Below, one piece after another: positions 49,254 through 59,061 of a stretch of 64,000 nt of DNA. Both the position numbers and the translations under genes were made by a program. The stretch is taken from positions 996,361 through 1,060,360 of the forward strand of contig NZ_JANUCJ010000001.1 in the NCBI RefSeq assembly GCF_024807615.1, written 5' to 3'. Numbering within the stretch: position 1 is the first letter of the stretch; every line of letters starts with the position of its first letter. The notes under the pieces are model-generated. The model worked only from the letters and a program-made list of their open reading frames with translations. It was not told the DNA's origin and searched no databases. The DNA is from Tsukamurella ocularis. Its GTDB lineage: Bacteria > Actinomycetota > Actinomycetes > Mycobacteriales > Mycobacteriaceae.

Positions 49254-50554
49254 CGGTCCTGCCTTTCATCGGTGGGGGTGGTGCTCATGGGGCGACTGCT
49301 CGACCGTCCGGGAGAGGGCAGGTCGGGCATGTAGTCGGAGGTGATGTCCCAGTGCCACAACTGCATTCCGGACTCTTCGGTGAGCTTGGTGAGGTCCGCC
49401 GGCGCACGCGTGGCGTCGGAGATGTGGCACACCGTCGCCGGGGTGGAGTCGGTCAGCGTGAGCGTCGCGATCGACTGCTCCGGCGGCAGGTTGTAGCGCA
49501 GGCTCACGGTGAACCGGCGGTGCTCGTCGACGGCGACCCGCAGCAGGTGCTCCGGGTAGATCCCGTCGACGGGCAACCACTGGTCGGTGACGGCCATGAC
49601 CGCGGCGCTGTGGAGTGTTCCGACGCCGGCGTTGCCGACGCTGAACGTCCCGATCAGCATCAAGTGCCCGTGCCGGTCACCCTCCTCGAGCTCGAGGTTG
49701 GTCGCGAACCGCTCCATCTCGACCGGGAAGCGTTTGACGAGTTGCGGCACGAGGCCTTCGGGCGCGATGAAGGGCAGGTCGGGCAGGTGCTTGAAGATGA
49801 TCCGGTGCCCGTGAGCGGCGGGCTCGATCGTTTTGACCTCCGCGATGAGCAGCATGTACCGGGCGGGCTTGCCCGGCGCCGGCGGAAGGGCCGGCTGCAG
49901 CTGTCGCAGGCGTCGCGCGGCGAGCAGGTGCCGCTGGTCGGCGTTGTACGGCTCAGGGGTGAACAGCCGGCCGCCCAGGCCGACCTTGCCGACCGTCGTG
50001 TCCTCGGCCGCCTGGCGGAGGTAGTACGAGATGACCTTCCACGATCGTTTGCCCTGCATCGCAGGGGACCAATGCGTGAACCCGGCCTCGTCCCAGAGAT
50101 AGTGCAGCAGCCCGCGCAGCGTCAGTTTCGACGGGCTCGGTGTCGCATCCTTGCCCGCACCGTCGCCGGCCGACGGTGGCGGCGCCGATCGCGAGCTCGC
50201 GCCGAGGGGAACCGCCAGGCGGAGCGCGGTCGCCCCGTCGTCGGTTGTGGCGATCGCCCGCCCCGTGAGTGGGCCGCGGCCGGACACTGCCTCCGGTGGC
50301 GCCCAAGACGCGCACGTCGGGTCGTGCAGGTGTCCGGTGTCGGGCATCCGCTTGATGGTGTATCCGGTGGATGTCCGCGCGATGTACATCCCTACTCCCC
50401 CGGGCGCTGCGCGGCACAAGCACACCGGGCGCACGTGCTCGCGGTGTGCGGCCGCGATCAGCGCCGCGGGTAGATCCCCCACCCTGTCGAACGTGCGGTG
50501 TCCCAGCCGGATGCTTTGCGCTGTCTGGGTTTTGTGCTGGAGGTGGGTCGTCAT
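49250..50554 (-). CDS. DUF1173-like plasmid protein
   Basis: A 434-residue protein beginning at the ATG at 50554 with AAGGAGAGATC just upstream. The early part has a Cys pair (VRPVCLC), a following YIARTSTGYTIKRMPDTGHL and HDPTCASW, typical of DUF1173 proteins of conjugative elements, whose function is unknown; a zinc-binding site is possible. Later segments (GLLHYLWDEAGFTHWSP, then RSWKVISYYLRQAA) also fit this family by my recollection. It overlaps the LGFP gene by four bases (ATGA). Confidence 0.7.
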   Translation of the reverse strand: MTTHLQHKTQTAQSIRLGHRTFDRVGDLPAALIAAAHREHVRPVCLCRAAPGGVGMYIARTSTGYTIKRMPDTGHLHDPTCASWAPPEAVSGRGPLTGRAIATTDDGATALRLAVPLGASSRSAPPPSAGDGAGKDATPSPSKLTLRGLLHYLWDEAGFTHWSPAMQGKRSWKVISYYLRQAAEDTTVGKVGLGGRLFTPEPYNADQRHLLAARRLRQLQPALPPAPGKPARYMLLIAEVKTIEPAAHGHRIIFKHLPDLPFIAPEGLVPQLVKRFPVEMERFATNLELEEGDRHGHLMLIGTFSVGNAGVGTLHSAAVMAVTDQWLPVDGIYPEHLLRVAVDEHRRFTVSLRYNLPPEQSIATLTLTDSTPATVCHISDATRAPADLTKLTEESGMQLWHWDITSDYMPDLPSPGRSSSRPMSTTPTDERQDR

Positions 50555-50907
50555 GATCTCTCCTTGAGGGAGGTTGGTGGGTTGGTGCGGTCCGCGGCCG
50601 AGTCGTCTGCAGAAGCCCTCGCCGGGCGTCGTCTCGTCGGTCCCTTCGGGGGTGGCGCAACGGTGATGTGGGTTTCGTGCCAACCACTCCCGCGGGCCCG
50701 GCGACGACGCCGGCAGTAGCCGATGGGCGTCCAGGGCGACGAGCTCGGCCGCGGACCGCACCGTGGCCACGCTCGGTCGGGTCGGGTATCAGGTGCGAGC
50801 TGACCCCCGGCACGACGCAGCGTGACCAGATCGGGGCGCCGTGCCCTACCGCGCCGCGCCGCCCTGGTCGGGCTGGTGCGGTGCGGTCGGGCCGGCGCGT
50901 GGGTCAT
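50551..50907 (-). CDS. Possible small Arg/Pro-rich protein between transfer genes
   Basis: A 118-residue frame that overlaps both neighbours by ATGA junctions (with 50904-51722 and 49250-50554). That double coupling supports translation. The composition is very rich in Arg and Pro and third-position GC is only moderate for this region, so it may be spurious. The alternative is an upstream extension of the DUF1173 gene to 50770. Undecided. Confidence 0.35.
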   Translation of the reverse strand: MTHAPARPHRTSPTRAARRGRARRPDLVTLRRAGGQLAPDTRPDRAWPRCGPRPSSSPWTPIGYCRRRRRARGSGWHETHITVAPPPKGPTRRRPARASADDSAADRTNPPTSLKERS

Positions 50908-51722
50908 GGCCTCTCGCCTCCCCCGCCGGTGGCCTCGCCGCGCGGGCGATAGCTCCCTGACCTGGCATCATGCGTCCATACCTGGCCCGCGTACTCCGCG
51001 TCCGGCCACATACCGACGCTCTGGTCGTCGGCGCCGTGCACGACGCGCGCCGCGCCCTCAGCGAGGTAGGCGGCCATGTCGGCCGACGGGATGACCTCAG
51101 CCGCGGCAGGCTCGCCGGCACCGTCGCTCGAGCTGGGCGTCGGCGCCGCCGTACCGGCCGCCGCGGCCGAGGCCTTCAGGAAGGCCTCCGCTCGCTCGTC
51201 TCGCACCGACGGTGTGGCGCGGCTCTCGATGTCCGCGGCGATCCAGTCAGGCAGATCCGGGTAGAGATCGACGATGTGGCCGCGGCCGCATTCCTTCGGG
51301 TCGTGATCGTGTGGGCCGATCTTGTTGGCGTCAGCGATCAACGGCCAGAAGAACGTCCGATGCCAGTACGCCGCGGCCGAGGTCTGCTGCGCAGCCGCGT
51401 ACGCGATCGGAGCCTGGTCCTCGATGGGCGTTCGCTGGTGCGCGGCCAACCAGGCCTCCATCAGCGCGGTCAGTTCCTCGATCCACGCCCCGTGACGAAA
51501 CCAGCACGGCGGGATCTTCTTGTCCTCGAGCTGGTAGCGATGGCGGAGCCAATCGACCCACTCGACGAGTTCGACCCACAGCTCGTCGGCCTCGTCGCGC
51601 GATAGGTATGCCCAGCAGAACCGTGACGGGATCACTTCTGGCGGGGTGTGCGCGAGCAGTTGCGCGGCGCGCCGCTGCGGTGCTCGGACCGCGGCCGCGG
51701 TCACCGCCGGCCGCCGTTCCAC
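50904..51722 (-). CDS. Hypothetical transfer-region protein
   Basis: A 272-residue acidic protein from a GTG, overlapping the TraG gene by 22 bases. The first 180 residues are Trp-rich and helical (WVELVEWVDWLRHRYQLED; CWFRHGAWIEELTALMEAWL; AAYWHRTFFWPLIADANKIG), resembling uncharacterised proteins that follow traG on actinobacterial conjugative plasmids. The rest is an Ala/Pro-rich tail. Function unknown. Confidence 0.65.
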   Translation of the reverse strand: MERRPAVTAAAVRAPQRRAAQLLAHTPPEVIPSRFCWAYLSRDEADELWVELVEWVDWLRHRYQLEDKKIPPCWFRHGAWIEELTALMEAWLAAHQRTPIEDQAPIAYAAAQQTSAAAYWHRTFFWPLIADANKIGPHDHDPKECGRGHIVDLYPDLPDWIAADIESRATPSVRDERAEAFLKASAAAAGTAAPTPSSSDGAGEPAAAEVIPSADMAAYLAEGAARVVHGADDQSVGMWPDAEYAGQVWTHDARSGSYRPRGEATGGGGERP

Positions 51723-53587
51723 GGGGTGAACGGCGCGATGAGCTTCTGGCTCGACTGGAAGCCGGTCCCGGGGACCTTCTTCTTGCCGGCGCGCACGTCC
51801 TCGAAGAGACGCATCGACGATTCCACGCGCGCTTTCGAGTCGGGGAAGTCCCAGACCGAGGGCACGTGCAGCAGGATCGGCCGGGCGGCTCGCGGCAACA
51901 TGAACGCTTGCCCCTCGTCCATCGTCCGGATCTCGGAGTCGTACATGACGGGCCGCGTCTGCAGCGTCGAATGCCCCGTTGCGTCAGCGACCCACTCCCG
52001 CCGCGGGCCGCTCAGCTCCTCGAGCGACTTCAGCTCCGCCGGATCAGCCAGGCCCGGCAGGATCACCCGGACGGGCGAGTTGATGGTGAACATTTCACCC
52101 TGGGTCTGGCCCCACCGTGCGATGTTCTGCAGGCGGTTGTGCACGTACGCCCAGATGGAAATGCCGGGCCCACCGCTGTCGGTGATGAGCGACGGCAGAT
52201 CCGGGATCGGGGCGACGTTGTTCACCTCGTCGAGCACCATCCGCATCACGGGATCGAGCTGCAGGCCGGGCCGACGCTGGGATTCTTCGTAGGCGAGGTG
52301 ATGCATCTCGTTCGCCAACGTCGATACGTACGGCGCCGAGGACACGGTCTTCTTCCCCGAGGAATGCAGGTAGAGCGTGTTGTGGCTGCCGTCGAAGAGC
52401 AGCTCGCGGAGGTCGACGCTCTCGGACTGCGGGACGTCGAGCATGCTCATCAGGGCGGGATCAGCGAGCGGTGCCAGCACCCGCGCCGCGGCGCCGATCA
52501 TGTCGTCGGTGGAATCCGAGCCAGAGTGGAGGATCTGTTCGAGCTCGTCGGCCCAGTCCTCGCGATCGCCGGCCTTGAGGATGGAGAGAACCGTGGAGTT
52601 CGAGCGCCGGATGACCCACTTGCGGACCTCCTTCATGCCCTTCTCCTCCAGGGCTGCGGCGTGGATGTAGCACCGGAGGAGGTCCGCTGCCTTCCCGTCC
52701 CAGTAGGACGAATTCTTGGTGCCGTCCATCGGGATCGCCTGCACGAGTGCGTTCGCGCGGCGGATCGCGGTCTTGGGGTCGGTGCAGCCGCCCATGATCG
52801 CCCAGCGCAGCTGTTGCGGCCACCCGGTGATGTTCTCGAGGTCCATGACCTCCACTCGGCCCATCGCCGCCCGCTCTTCCACGGTCGCAGCGAGAACGTC
52901 AGCACGGGTCGTGGTGACGAGAACGAACCCTGGCGCGTCCCAGACGCGGGGAACGACGCTGCCCCAGGTCTTGCCGGAGCCCGTCGGACCCTCGGTCATC
53001 ACGCCGTCGCGGTGCTGGACGAACACTTCCGGCCGATCCGGAAGCATGTCGTTGCGGCCGATCATCACCGCCTCGCGGTACGGGTCGATGGCGTTGGTGT
53101 CGACGTCCTGCAGGCTCTTCCGGGTGCGCTTGGCCTGGGCAACGGCCTTCTCGCCGGTGAGCTTGCGCCGCTCCATCATCTTCTCGTCGGAGAAGCCCTC
53201 CTGGGCGACGCGGCGGCGGGACAGGCGTCGGTTGTTCGCGTTCCATGCGTACGCGCAGAGCGCCAGCCACCCGAGCAGCGCAGCGAACAGTGAGCCCCAC
53301 ACGAGCGCCGCGGGCGCATCGAGGGGCTTGTTCTTGGGCCACGCTGCCGACGGGTTGCTGAGCACGTCGGGCGTGACAAACAGGCGTTTGAGAACGCCCA
53401 GGATCTCGCCCAGGCTGAGCGGGATCAGACCGTTCCCGCTCAGCAGGCCGGCCAGCAGCGTGCCGGCGAACATGGTGAACGCGAGCCCGCCGATCAGGAC
53501 CAGGAACGGCGCCAGTTCCCACGGCACCGAGGACCGCGACGAGGGCGGCGTCAGGGAGGACGGGCCCGAGTCCCGCCGACCGCTCAT
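51701..53587 (-). CDS. traG: TraG/VirD4-type coupling ATPase
   Basis: A 628-residue type IV coupling protein that should bring the relaxase-DNA complex to the secretion channel. Two N-terminal membrane helices lie at about 23-48 and 92-115. Walker A is GPTGSGKTWG (about 200-209) and Walker B MRMVLDEVNNVAP (about 449-461), followed by WGQTQGE. The ATG at 53587 overlaps the stop of the VirB4-like gene (ATGA). Confidence 0.9.
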   Translation of the reverse strand: MSGRRDSGPSSLTPPSSRSSVPWELAPFLVLIGGLAFTMFAGTLLAGLLSGNGLIPLSLGEILGVLKRLFVTPDVLSNPSAAWPKNKPLDAPAALVWGSLFAALLGWLALCAYAWNANNRRLSRRRVAQEGFSDEKMMERRKLTGEKAVAQAKRTRKSLQDVDTNAIDPYREAVMIGRNDMLPDRPEVFVQHRDGVMTEGPTGSGKTWGSVVPRVWDAPGFVLVTTTRADVLAATVEERAAMGRVEVMDLENITGWPQQLRWAIMGGCTDPKTAIRRANALVQAIPMDGTKNSSYWDGKAADLLRCYIHAAALEEKGMKEVRKWVIRRSNSTVLSILKAGDREDWADELEQILHSGSDSTDDMIGAAARVLAPLADPALMSMLDVPQSESVDLRELLFDGSHNTLYLHSSGKKTVSSAPYVSTLANEMHHLAYEESQRRPGLQLDPVMRMVLDEVNNVAPIPDLPSLITDSGGPGISIWAYVHNRLQNIARWGQTQGEMFTINSPVRVILPGLADPAELKSLEELSGPRREWVADATGHSTLQTRPVMYDSEIRTMDEGQAFMLPRAARPILLHVPSVWDFPDSKARVESSMRLFEDVRAGKKKVPGTGFQSSQKLIAPFTPWNGGRR

Positions 53588-55143
53588 GCGTGGGCCTCCG
53601 CATCCATACGCTCGGCGGCCGACCACAGCTCGCCCGTCACCGACCGCCCCGTGATCACCTCATCGGTATCGGTCCAGACCACTTCCTGCGGGGAGCGCAC
53701 GTGCTCCATGACCACCGGCGCCGCGGTGCCGATCTTCGCCAAGCACACGCCGCGCGGGAGGTTCATCAGGATGTCGATCGTGCCGGGCGGGAAGTCGAAC
53801 ATCTCGCAGACCTCGCGCGCGTCCTTCGCGCGGCCCTGCCGGTAGCAGAAGATGATCCCGTTCTCCTTCATGATCGACTGTGCGGCTGAGCCTTCGGGGA
53901 AGTCCGAGGGGCGGTGGAAGGTGGTCTGCGTCGCGAGCGCAAGGCCGCGCGAGAGCTTGAGGTTTCGGCGCACCAGCGCGCCGGTCGTACCGTCGGCGAC
54001 GTGCCACGCCTCCTGGATGTCCTGCACCGTCTGCAGACGTTTGCGGGAGCGTTCCAGTGCGATGTTCGACACCAACGTGTTGAGCACGGTCATCACCACG
54101 CGAATCGCCGGGCCACCCTCTGGGAGGCCGGATACATCGAAGTGCACGAACGGGTGCTCCAGGGCCTCGGTCACGTCGTCGGTGGTCTCACCGTCGACGA
54201 GCCCCCGCAGGTCGCCCTCGCACATGCGGTAGAGGGCCAAGCCGGGGTCACGGCCCCAGTCCAACGCCCGCTCGGACCAACGGCCGAACATCCTCATGTC
54301 GTCCGGATGGGGATCGAGCAGCCGCTCTGCGAGCTTGGGCACCGTCGGGACGTTCCTATCGGTGCGCTCGGCCGAGACGGCCAGCAGGGCAGCGTTGAGC
54401 GCCGAAGTCTCGGTCTCGGACAGGCCGCGGCCCATCGCGTCCTCCAGGACCGCCTTGACCAAGGTCTGCTGGCTCGACGGGGCGTTCGCGCCCAGGTCGG
54501 CGGACGAGGCCACGATCATCGGGTCCAGCAGGTTCAGTCGGGTACCGCCGGCGCCGAACCGGACGCTGTTGACGCCCAGATCCCGGGCGAACTTGCTCAG
54601 CTCCCCCTCGCCGGCTTGCGGCTTCTTGTCGAAGTTGAACACCTTGCGGTGCAGGCTCAGGTGCCGCGCAATGTTGGTGATCATGATCGAGGTCTTGGCC
54701 ACGCCGATGTCGCCGATGGCCGTGCTGTTGATCGACTGCAGGTTCGCGCCGTAGAGCGCGAAGCCGTCCGCGATGACCGGTGTGCGGGTCGCCAGATCGA
54801 CACCGCCGATCAGTCCTCGTAGGTTCTCCGACCGACGGAACTGTGCGAGGTTCAGGGCCTCGCCTTGTCGGGTGGTCGTCAGCTGCGGTGTGGCGCGGGG
54901 CTGGTACCAGCCCCACTTGTCGAGCGTCCGGTTCCGCTTCGGGGCGTCGAACAGGGACTCCCAGTGCCGCACCATGTCCGGGAACTGCGCGGGAGGAACT
55001 ACGGGGACCCCTTCGCGCTCGTCGTCCTCCGGGCGGTCGAGGACCGCTGTCGCTGTGCCGCCGCCGCGGCTAGCGTGCTCGTCACCGGCGGTCTCCCGTT
55101 CGAGGGCGGCGGCCCTTGCCTTGATCTTCCGAGAGCGGAACAT
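53584..55143 (-). CDS. VirB4/TraC-like conjugation ATPase
   Basis: A 519-residue ATPase. The P-loop reads GDIGVAKTSIM (144-154), and a later VQDIQEAWHV resembles the VirB4 Walker B DEAW region with a changed Asp. LNLLDPM and DFPPGTIDILMNLPRGVCL segments also match actinobacterial TraC/VirB4 relatives. It is shorter than classical VirB4 because the N-terminal half appears to be a separate protein, the SCO6880-like gene directly upstream. It should power pilus or channel assembly. Confidence 0.85.
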   Translation of the reverse strand: MFRSRKIKARAAALERETAGDEHASRGGGTATAVLDRPEDDEREGVPVVPPAQFPDMVRHWESLFDAPKRNRTLDKWGWYQPRATPQLTTTRQGEALNLAQFRRSENLRGLIGGVDLATRTPVIADGFALYGANLQSINSTAIGDIGVAKTSIMITNIARHLSLHRKVFNFDKKPQAGEGELSKFARDLGVNSVRFGAGGTRLNLLDPMIVASSADLGANAPSSQQTLVKAVLEDAMGRGLSETETSALNAALLAVSAERTDRNVPTVPKLAERLLDPHPDDMRMFGRWSERALDWGRDPGLALYRMCEGDLRGLVDGETTDDVTEALEHPFVHFDVSGLPEGGPAIRVVMTVLNTLVSNIALERSRKRLQTVQDIQEAWHVADGTTGALVRRNLKLSRGLALATQTTFHRPSDFPEGSAAQSIMKENGIIFCYRQGRAKDAREVCEMFDFPPGTIDILMNLPRGVCLAKIGTAAPVVMEHVRSPQEVVWTDTDEVITGRSVTGELWSAAERMDAEAHA

Positions 55144-55198
55144 GGTCTCTCCTGGTCTTGAAGTGCGCGTGCGTGTTTGGTTGTCTTGTGTGCTGCGG

Positions 55199-56860
55199 TC
55201 AGGCGTACTTGGTGACGTGCTTGTGCACTTCCATCCCGAGCCCGAAGGGCAGCGTGTTGAACAGCGCCACGTCGTGCCGGTCGTCCTGCCATTCGATGTT
55301 CGTGATGGCCGAAACCGAGGTCGCTTCCACGAACCGGGCCACAGCGCGGTCGAGGTCGTCGGGGGTGCGGCCGGTCACTGCGAACCACATGCTGTAGGTC
55401 ATGCCGTGATACGGATTGCCCGGGGCGAGGTCCGCCTGCCGGCGTGCGGAGGCGCCCATCATCACGTCGCTGGTGCCGTCGGTGACCTTGCCGTCCTTTG
55501 CTTCCTTGATTTGGCGTGCACGGTCCTGCGCCTGGTCCTTGCGCGCGGTCTCGCGGGCGCGAGCTGCGGGGATGAGGTCGAAGCGCACGGAGACGGTGCG
55601 GATCGTGGGCATGGCCGCGACCTCTTCGTCGCCGGCGTCGGGGGCGACGCCGGTCAGGACGTTCGCCATCCACTCCGGTCCGAGGGGCGCCGGCGCGATA
55701 CCGCCGACCGGGACCATCCCGACGCGGGTGTACCAGCGCGGGGACAGCTGCTCGAGGCCGGTGCCCTCGTCCGCGTGGCTGAGGATCTCGACGCTGTCTG
55801 CGCCGCCGATGTAGCTGGGGAACGCCGACCACCAGTCCACGTCACCGTCGCGGTCGAGCGCGAAGTTCGGGTCGATCATCGCGCGGATCACGGCGCACGT
55901 GCGGCGCCGGCCGAGCAGCACGACGTTGCCCAGCCCACCGGGGCCCGACATGTAGCTCATCACCCGCTCGGTCTCGTCGAGCACGATCTGTGCCATGCCG
56001 CCCTCGAACCGCTGCCCCTTCGCTTCGGCGCGACGGTGCGCGTCCGCCTTGAACTCCGCCGTCTCGTAGAACTTGAGCAGCAAGTAGTCGCGGTGCTCCT
56101 CGAGGTTGGGGGCGATCTCGTCGAGCAGCTGCCCGTAGCTGTCGACCAGCATGTCCAGCCGCTCGTCGGCGCCGTCGCGCACGCGCACCCGTACGAGCTC
56201 CTCCTGGTACCACTCCAGGTGCTCGGTGATGTCGGCCGGGACACTGCGGTGGATCGACTGCCCACCACGCACGTAGCTGGTCCGCTTGGCCAGCTCGTTG
56301 AGCAGGTTCCCGTACCGCTCCGCCGCCTGGTTCATCTCCGCCGGCGATCGGATCGCCGAGCCCGAGCCCTGGACGGCGAGCAGCACGGCGTAGAACGTGG
56401 GCTCGCCCGGGTTCGAAATTCGGAGGATGAACATCTTGTCGAGCCCGGTCCCGGTCAGGTCGACCACCATGCACCGCCCGAGCGGCGTGGGGATCTGCCA
56501 TCCGGGGTTCAGGTCCTCGTCCGCGGCGTCGGGGTGGAGCACGTTGAAGTACACGTGCTCGCCGATGCCGCGGCGCCCCTTCGTCAGGTAGGGGAATCCG
56601 TACTCGCGCACGCGGTGCGCCCACCGCTCCCCGATCGGCTTCTGGTTCCCCAGCGGAGTGGTCACCGACACGGTCAGCAGCAGCAGCGCGGCCACGACGC
56701 CGGCGGAGATGTAGCCCCATCCGACGGTGAAGAACAGCACGGCGCCGACGATCACAACCGCGGCGTATGCGTACTTGACAGGGCCGGAGAGGCGGCGGGA
56801 TGCGACCTCGCCGGATAGGACCGAGTTCCGGGCCTCCACGTAGTTCTCGGTCATCGTCAT
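55199..56860 (-). CDS. SCO6880-family transfer protein (VirB3/VirB4 N-terminal-like)
   Basis: A 553-residue protein. Two membrane helices near residues 29-68 (YAYAAVVIVGAVLFFTVGW; ISAGVVAALLLLTVSV) followed by a large cytoplasmic domain without a P-loop is the layout of SCO6880-like proteins in actinobacterial type IV secretion clusters, which correspond to VirB3 plus the N-terminal part of VirB4. Encoded next to the VirB4-like ATPase, with which it probably pairs. It overlaps the TrbL-like gene by four bases (ATGA). Confidence 0.82.
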   Translation of the reverse strand: MTMTENYVEARNSVLSGEVASRRLSGPVKYAYAAVVIVGAVLFFTVGWGYISAGVVAALLLLTVSVTTPLGNQKPIGERWAHRVREYGFPYLTKGRRGIGEHVYFNVLHPDAADEDLNPGWQIPTPLGRCMVVDLTGTGLDKMFILRISNPGEPTFYAVLLAVQGSGSAIRSPAEMNQAAERYGNLLNELAKRTSYVRGGQSIHRSVPADITEHLEWYQEELVRVRVRDGADERLDMLVDSYGQLLDEIAPNLEEHRDYLLLKFYETAEFKADAHRRAEAKGQRFEGGMAQIVLDETERVMSYMSGPGGLGNVVLLGRRRTCAVIRAMIDPNFALDRDGDVDWWSAFPSYIGGADSVEILSHADEGTGLEQLSPRWYTRVGMVPVGGIAPAPLGPEWMANVLTGVAPDAGDEEVAAMPTIRTVSVRFDLIPAARARETARKDQAQDRARQIKEAKDGKVTDGTSDVMMGASARRQADLAPGNPYHGMTYSMWFAVTGRTPDDLDRAVARFVEATSVSAITNIEWQDDRHDVALFNTLPFGLGMEVHKHVTKYA

Positions 56861-59049
56861 CGGTCAATTCCCTTCGCGCTGGTTGATTCGAAGTCGGTTC
56901 GCGCCTTGCGCACGGCCGCCGACGCCCCGGCGCCCGTGACCATCGCCGCGGCGGAGAGCGGACCGCCCACGGATCCGACGGCGGTCCGTGCTGCGGAGAG
57001 GAATTGCTGGCCGTGGCCGCCGACGCGGCCCGACCGGCCGGCGCCGCGCGATGCGTTCGCCGGATTCGCGGCCGGCGCGCCGCCTGGGCCACCAGGCGTC
57101 CCCGCCGTGCCGCTCGATGCCTGCGCCGGTGCTGCAGCCGGTGCGGACCTCCCCGCACTGCCGGCGCCGCCGCGGCCACCGCCGCCGCTGAAGCCGCGCG
57201 TCATGGCGCTGCGGGCAGCGAACGAGCCCGCCGCGCCTCCAGCCGCGGCGCCGATCACCGAACCGCCCTGGGAGCTGAAGCCGGGAGCGTCGTCGCCGGA
57301 CGGCAACACGGGTGCCCACTTCAGCAGGGAGAATGGGGCAAGCCCCATCACCACGAAGCACATGGCGACGAACAGCAGCGCCCCCAGCGACTTCACGTCG
57401 CCGTCGCCGGTCACGTTCCCCTTCGCGGTCAGGCTCATCATCCACATGAGCACGCCGAGCAACAGGAACAGCAACGGCGTCGAGAAGATGATTGCGAGCA
57501 GGGTCAGCACCGGCCGGAGCGACTTCGCCCGCATCTGCGGGTTCACGTACATCCCGAGGGAGATGCCGACGGCGATCGTGCCCAGCGGGACGGCCAGCAT
57601 GTGCATCATGAAGCCGAGGTACATGGAGAACGCTCCGAGGCCCATCGCCCCGTAGCCGATCAGGCCCGAGATCGTCCCGCCGACCAAGGTCTGGTTGTTG
57701 AGCGCGGAGAACATCGTCGTGATGTTCGAGATGGCTTCCTGCGTCGTTGTGCCGGTCTTCTCCGATAGAAAGTCGGTGAGCCCGTTAGCGACTGGAAGAA
57801 TCAAGGTGCTGATCAGGAGCGGCACCGCCGCCATCGTGATCAGCGTCCCGGGCGCGTACGCGAACATCGACTTCATCACCTCGGACAGGGGCATCTTCTC
57901 CTGATTGCCCTGCACGATGGTGATCAAGAGCATGATCATCATCGTTAGCCAGCCCAAGGTGATCGAGATCCCGTACCAGGCGATGAATCCGGGTGCTGTG
58001 TAGTCGAATCGGCCGACCGAAGCGAGCCCCTTGAGGACCTTGGGCGTCATCGACATCGCCCAGTCCTTCATGTCGTTGGCCCACGAATCGGCGTACGACT
58101 TGGGGTCGGCGACGAACTTCACGATCCCCGATCCGATCTTCCACAGGGTGTTCCAGGCCTGCACGTACGGCGCGGTGTTCTTGTCCCACGACTGCGAGAT
58201 CCGATCGCCGAGCGACATGTTCTTCACGATCCAGTTCCACGTCCCCGCGAAGAGCTTGCCGACCGCGTCGTTCCAGCCCCGGCACCGCGCGACCTGGTCC
58301 GTCGACGTCGCGTTCGCGTTCGCATCGCAGTCGAGGAAGAACGCGTGCGCCTTGAACGGCCCCTGAGCCTTGTCTGCGTTGAAATTCGCGCGCGAGAACT
58401 TCGGATTCGCGGTGTCCTCGATCAGCTTGGCGGCGGGGCCCGTCGTCACGAGGTCCCAGAATCCGGGACCGTCCGGCGAGATGCCGAGCCGCTTGGCCAT
58501 CGAGACGAGCGACGTCCGGTCCGGGGTCTTCGCGAAGTCGAAGCCCCACACGGACAGCGTCGTCGATCCCCACCGCTTCATGTCGTTGACGCACATGCCC
58601 GTCGGCATGAAGAAGGCCGAGTCGCCGGCGGGGAACGACGGGAGTTCCTTGCTGTCGGCGCCGTTCTTCTTCCGGTCCTCGTCCGATTGTGCCCAGTACA
58701 GCAGCTTGCCCTCCACCGGCAGCGTCGCGTTGATGTACGCGCCGATGTCACCGCCCTTGTCGGCGCACGATCCGGAGAACCACGGGCCCTTCTTGAATTC
58801 CTCCGTTCCACCCACGTACTGCTTGAGATCGGCGGGGAAGCCCTCCGGCAGGGAGCTGCCGTTGATCGAGCTCGCGGCGCCTTGGCCACCACCAGGGACG
58901 GCGGGGGCCGGGTCTGCCGACGCGATTCCCACTCCCACCGGCGCCGCGATCACGATCAGCGCGCACACGAGCGCACTCACCAGCCGCGCGAGGCCCGCAC
59001 GCACCGCGGCGGACCTTCCGACGCGAACCTTCTCCTGATTGGTGTCCAT
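56857..59049 (-). CDS. TrbL/VirB6-like polytopic channel protein
   Basis: A 730-residue protein with a signal sequence, an extracellular domain of about 280 residues carrying several Cys (for example SGSCADKGG, RCRGW), then six to eight membrane helices (ITLGWLTMMIMLLITIVQ; LITMAAVPLLISTLILPVAN; LTLLAIIFSTPLLFLLLGV) and a Gly/Ser/Ala-rich C-terminus. This is the architecture of the inner-membrane channel component VirB6/TrbL in Gram-positive conjugation. The large extracellular domain would reach into the wall. It is ATGA-coupled to the SCO6880-like gene. Confidence 0.82.
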   Translation of the reverse strand: MDTNQEKVRVGRSAAVRAGLARLVSALVCALIVIAAPVGVGIASADPAPAVPGGGQGAASSINGSSLPEGFPADLKQYVGGTEEFKKGPWFSGSCADKGGDIGAYINATLPVEGKLLYWAQSDEDRKKNGADSKELPSFPAGDSAFFMPTGMCVNDMKRWGSTTLSVWGFDFAKTPDRTSLVSMAKRLGISPDGPGFWDLVTTGPAAKLIEDTANPKFSRANFNADKAQGPFKAHAFFLDCDANANATSTDQVARCRGWNDAVGKLFAGTWNWIVKNMSLGDRISQSWDKNTAPYVQAWNTLWKIGSGIVKFVADPKSYADSWANDMKDWAMSMTPKVLKGLASVGRFDYTAPGFIAWYGISITLGWLTMMIMLLITIVQGNQEKMPLSEVMKSMFAYAPGTLITMAAVPLLISTLILPVANGLTDFLSEKTGTTTQEAISNITTMFSALNNQTLVGGTISGLIGYGAMGLGAFSMYLGFMMHMLAVPLGTIAVGISLGMYVNPQMRAKSLRPVLTLLAIIFSTPLLFLLLGVLMWMMSLTAKGNVTGDGDVKSLGALLFVAMCFVVMGLAPFSLLKWAPVLPSGDDAPGFSSQGGSVIGAAAGGAAGSFAARSAMTRGFSGGGGRGGAGSAGRSAPAAAPAQASSGTAGTPGGPGGAPAANPANASRGAGRSGRVGGHGQQFLSAARTAVGSVGGPLSAAAMVTGAGASAAVRKARTDFESTSAKGIDR

Positions 59050-59061
59050 AGCCCCGCGCTC

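Noticed and set aside
51212-56818. Long plus-strand frames (about 690 and 680 residues) opposite traG, the VirB4-like gene and the SCO6880-like gene
   Set aside because: They are His/Arg/Val-rich antisense shadows of genes with recognisable ATPase and membrane motifs.
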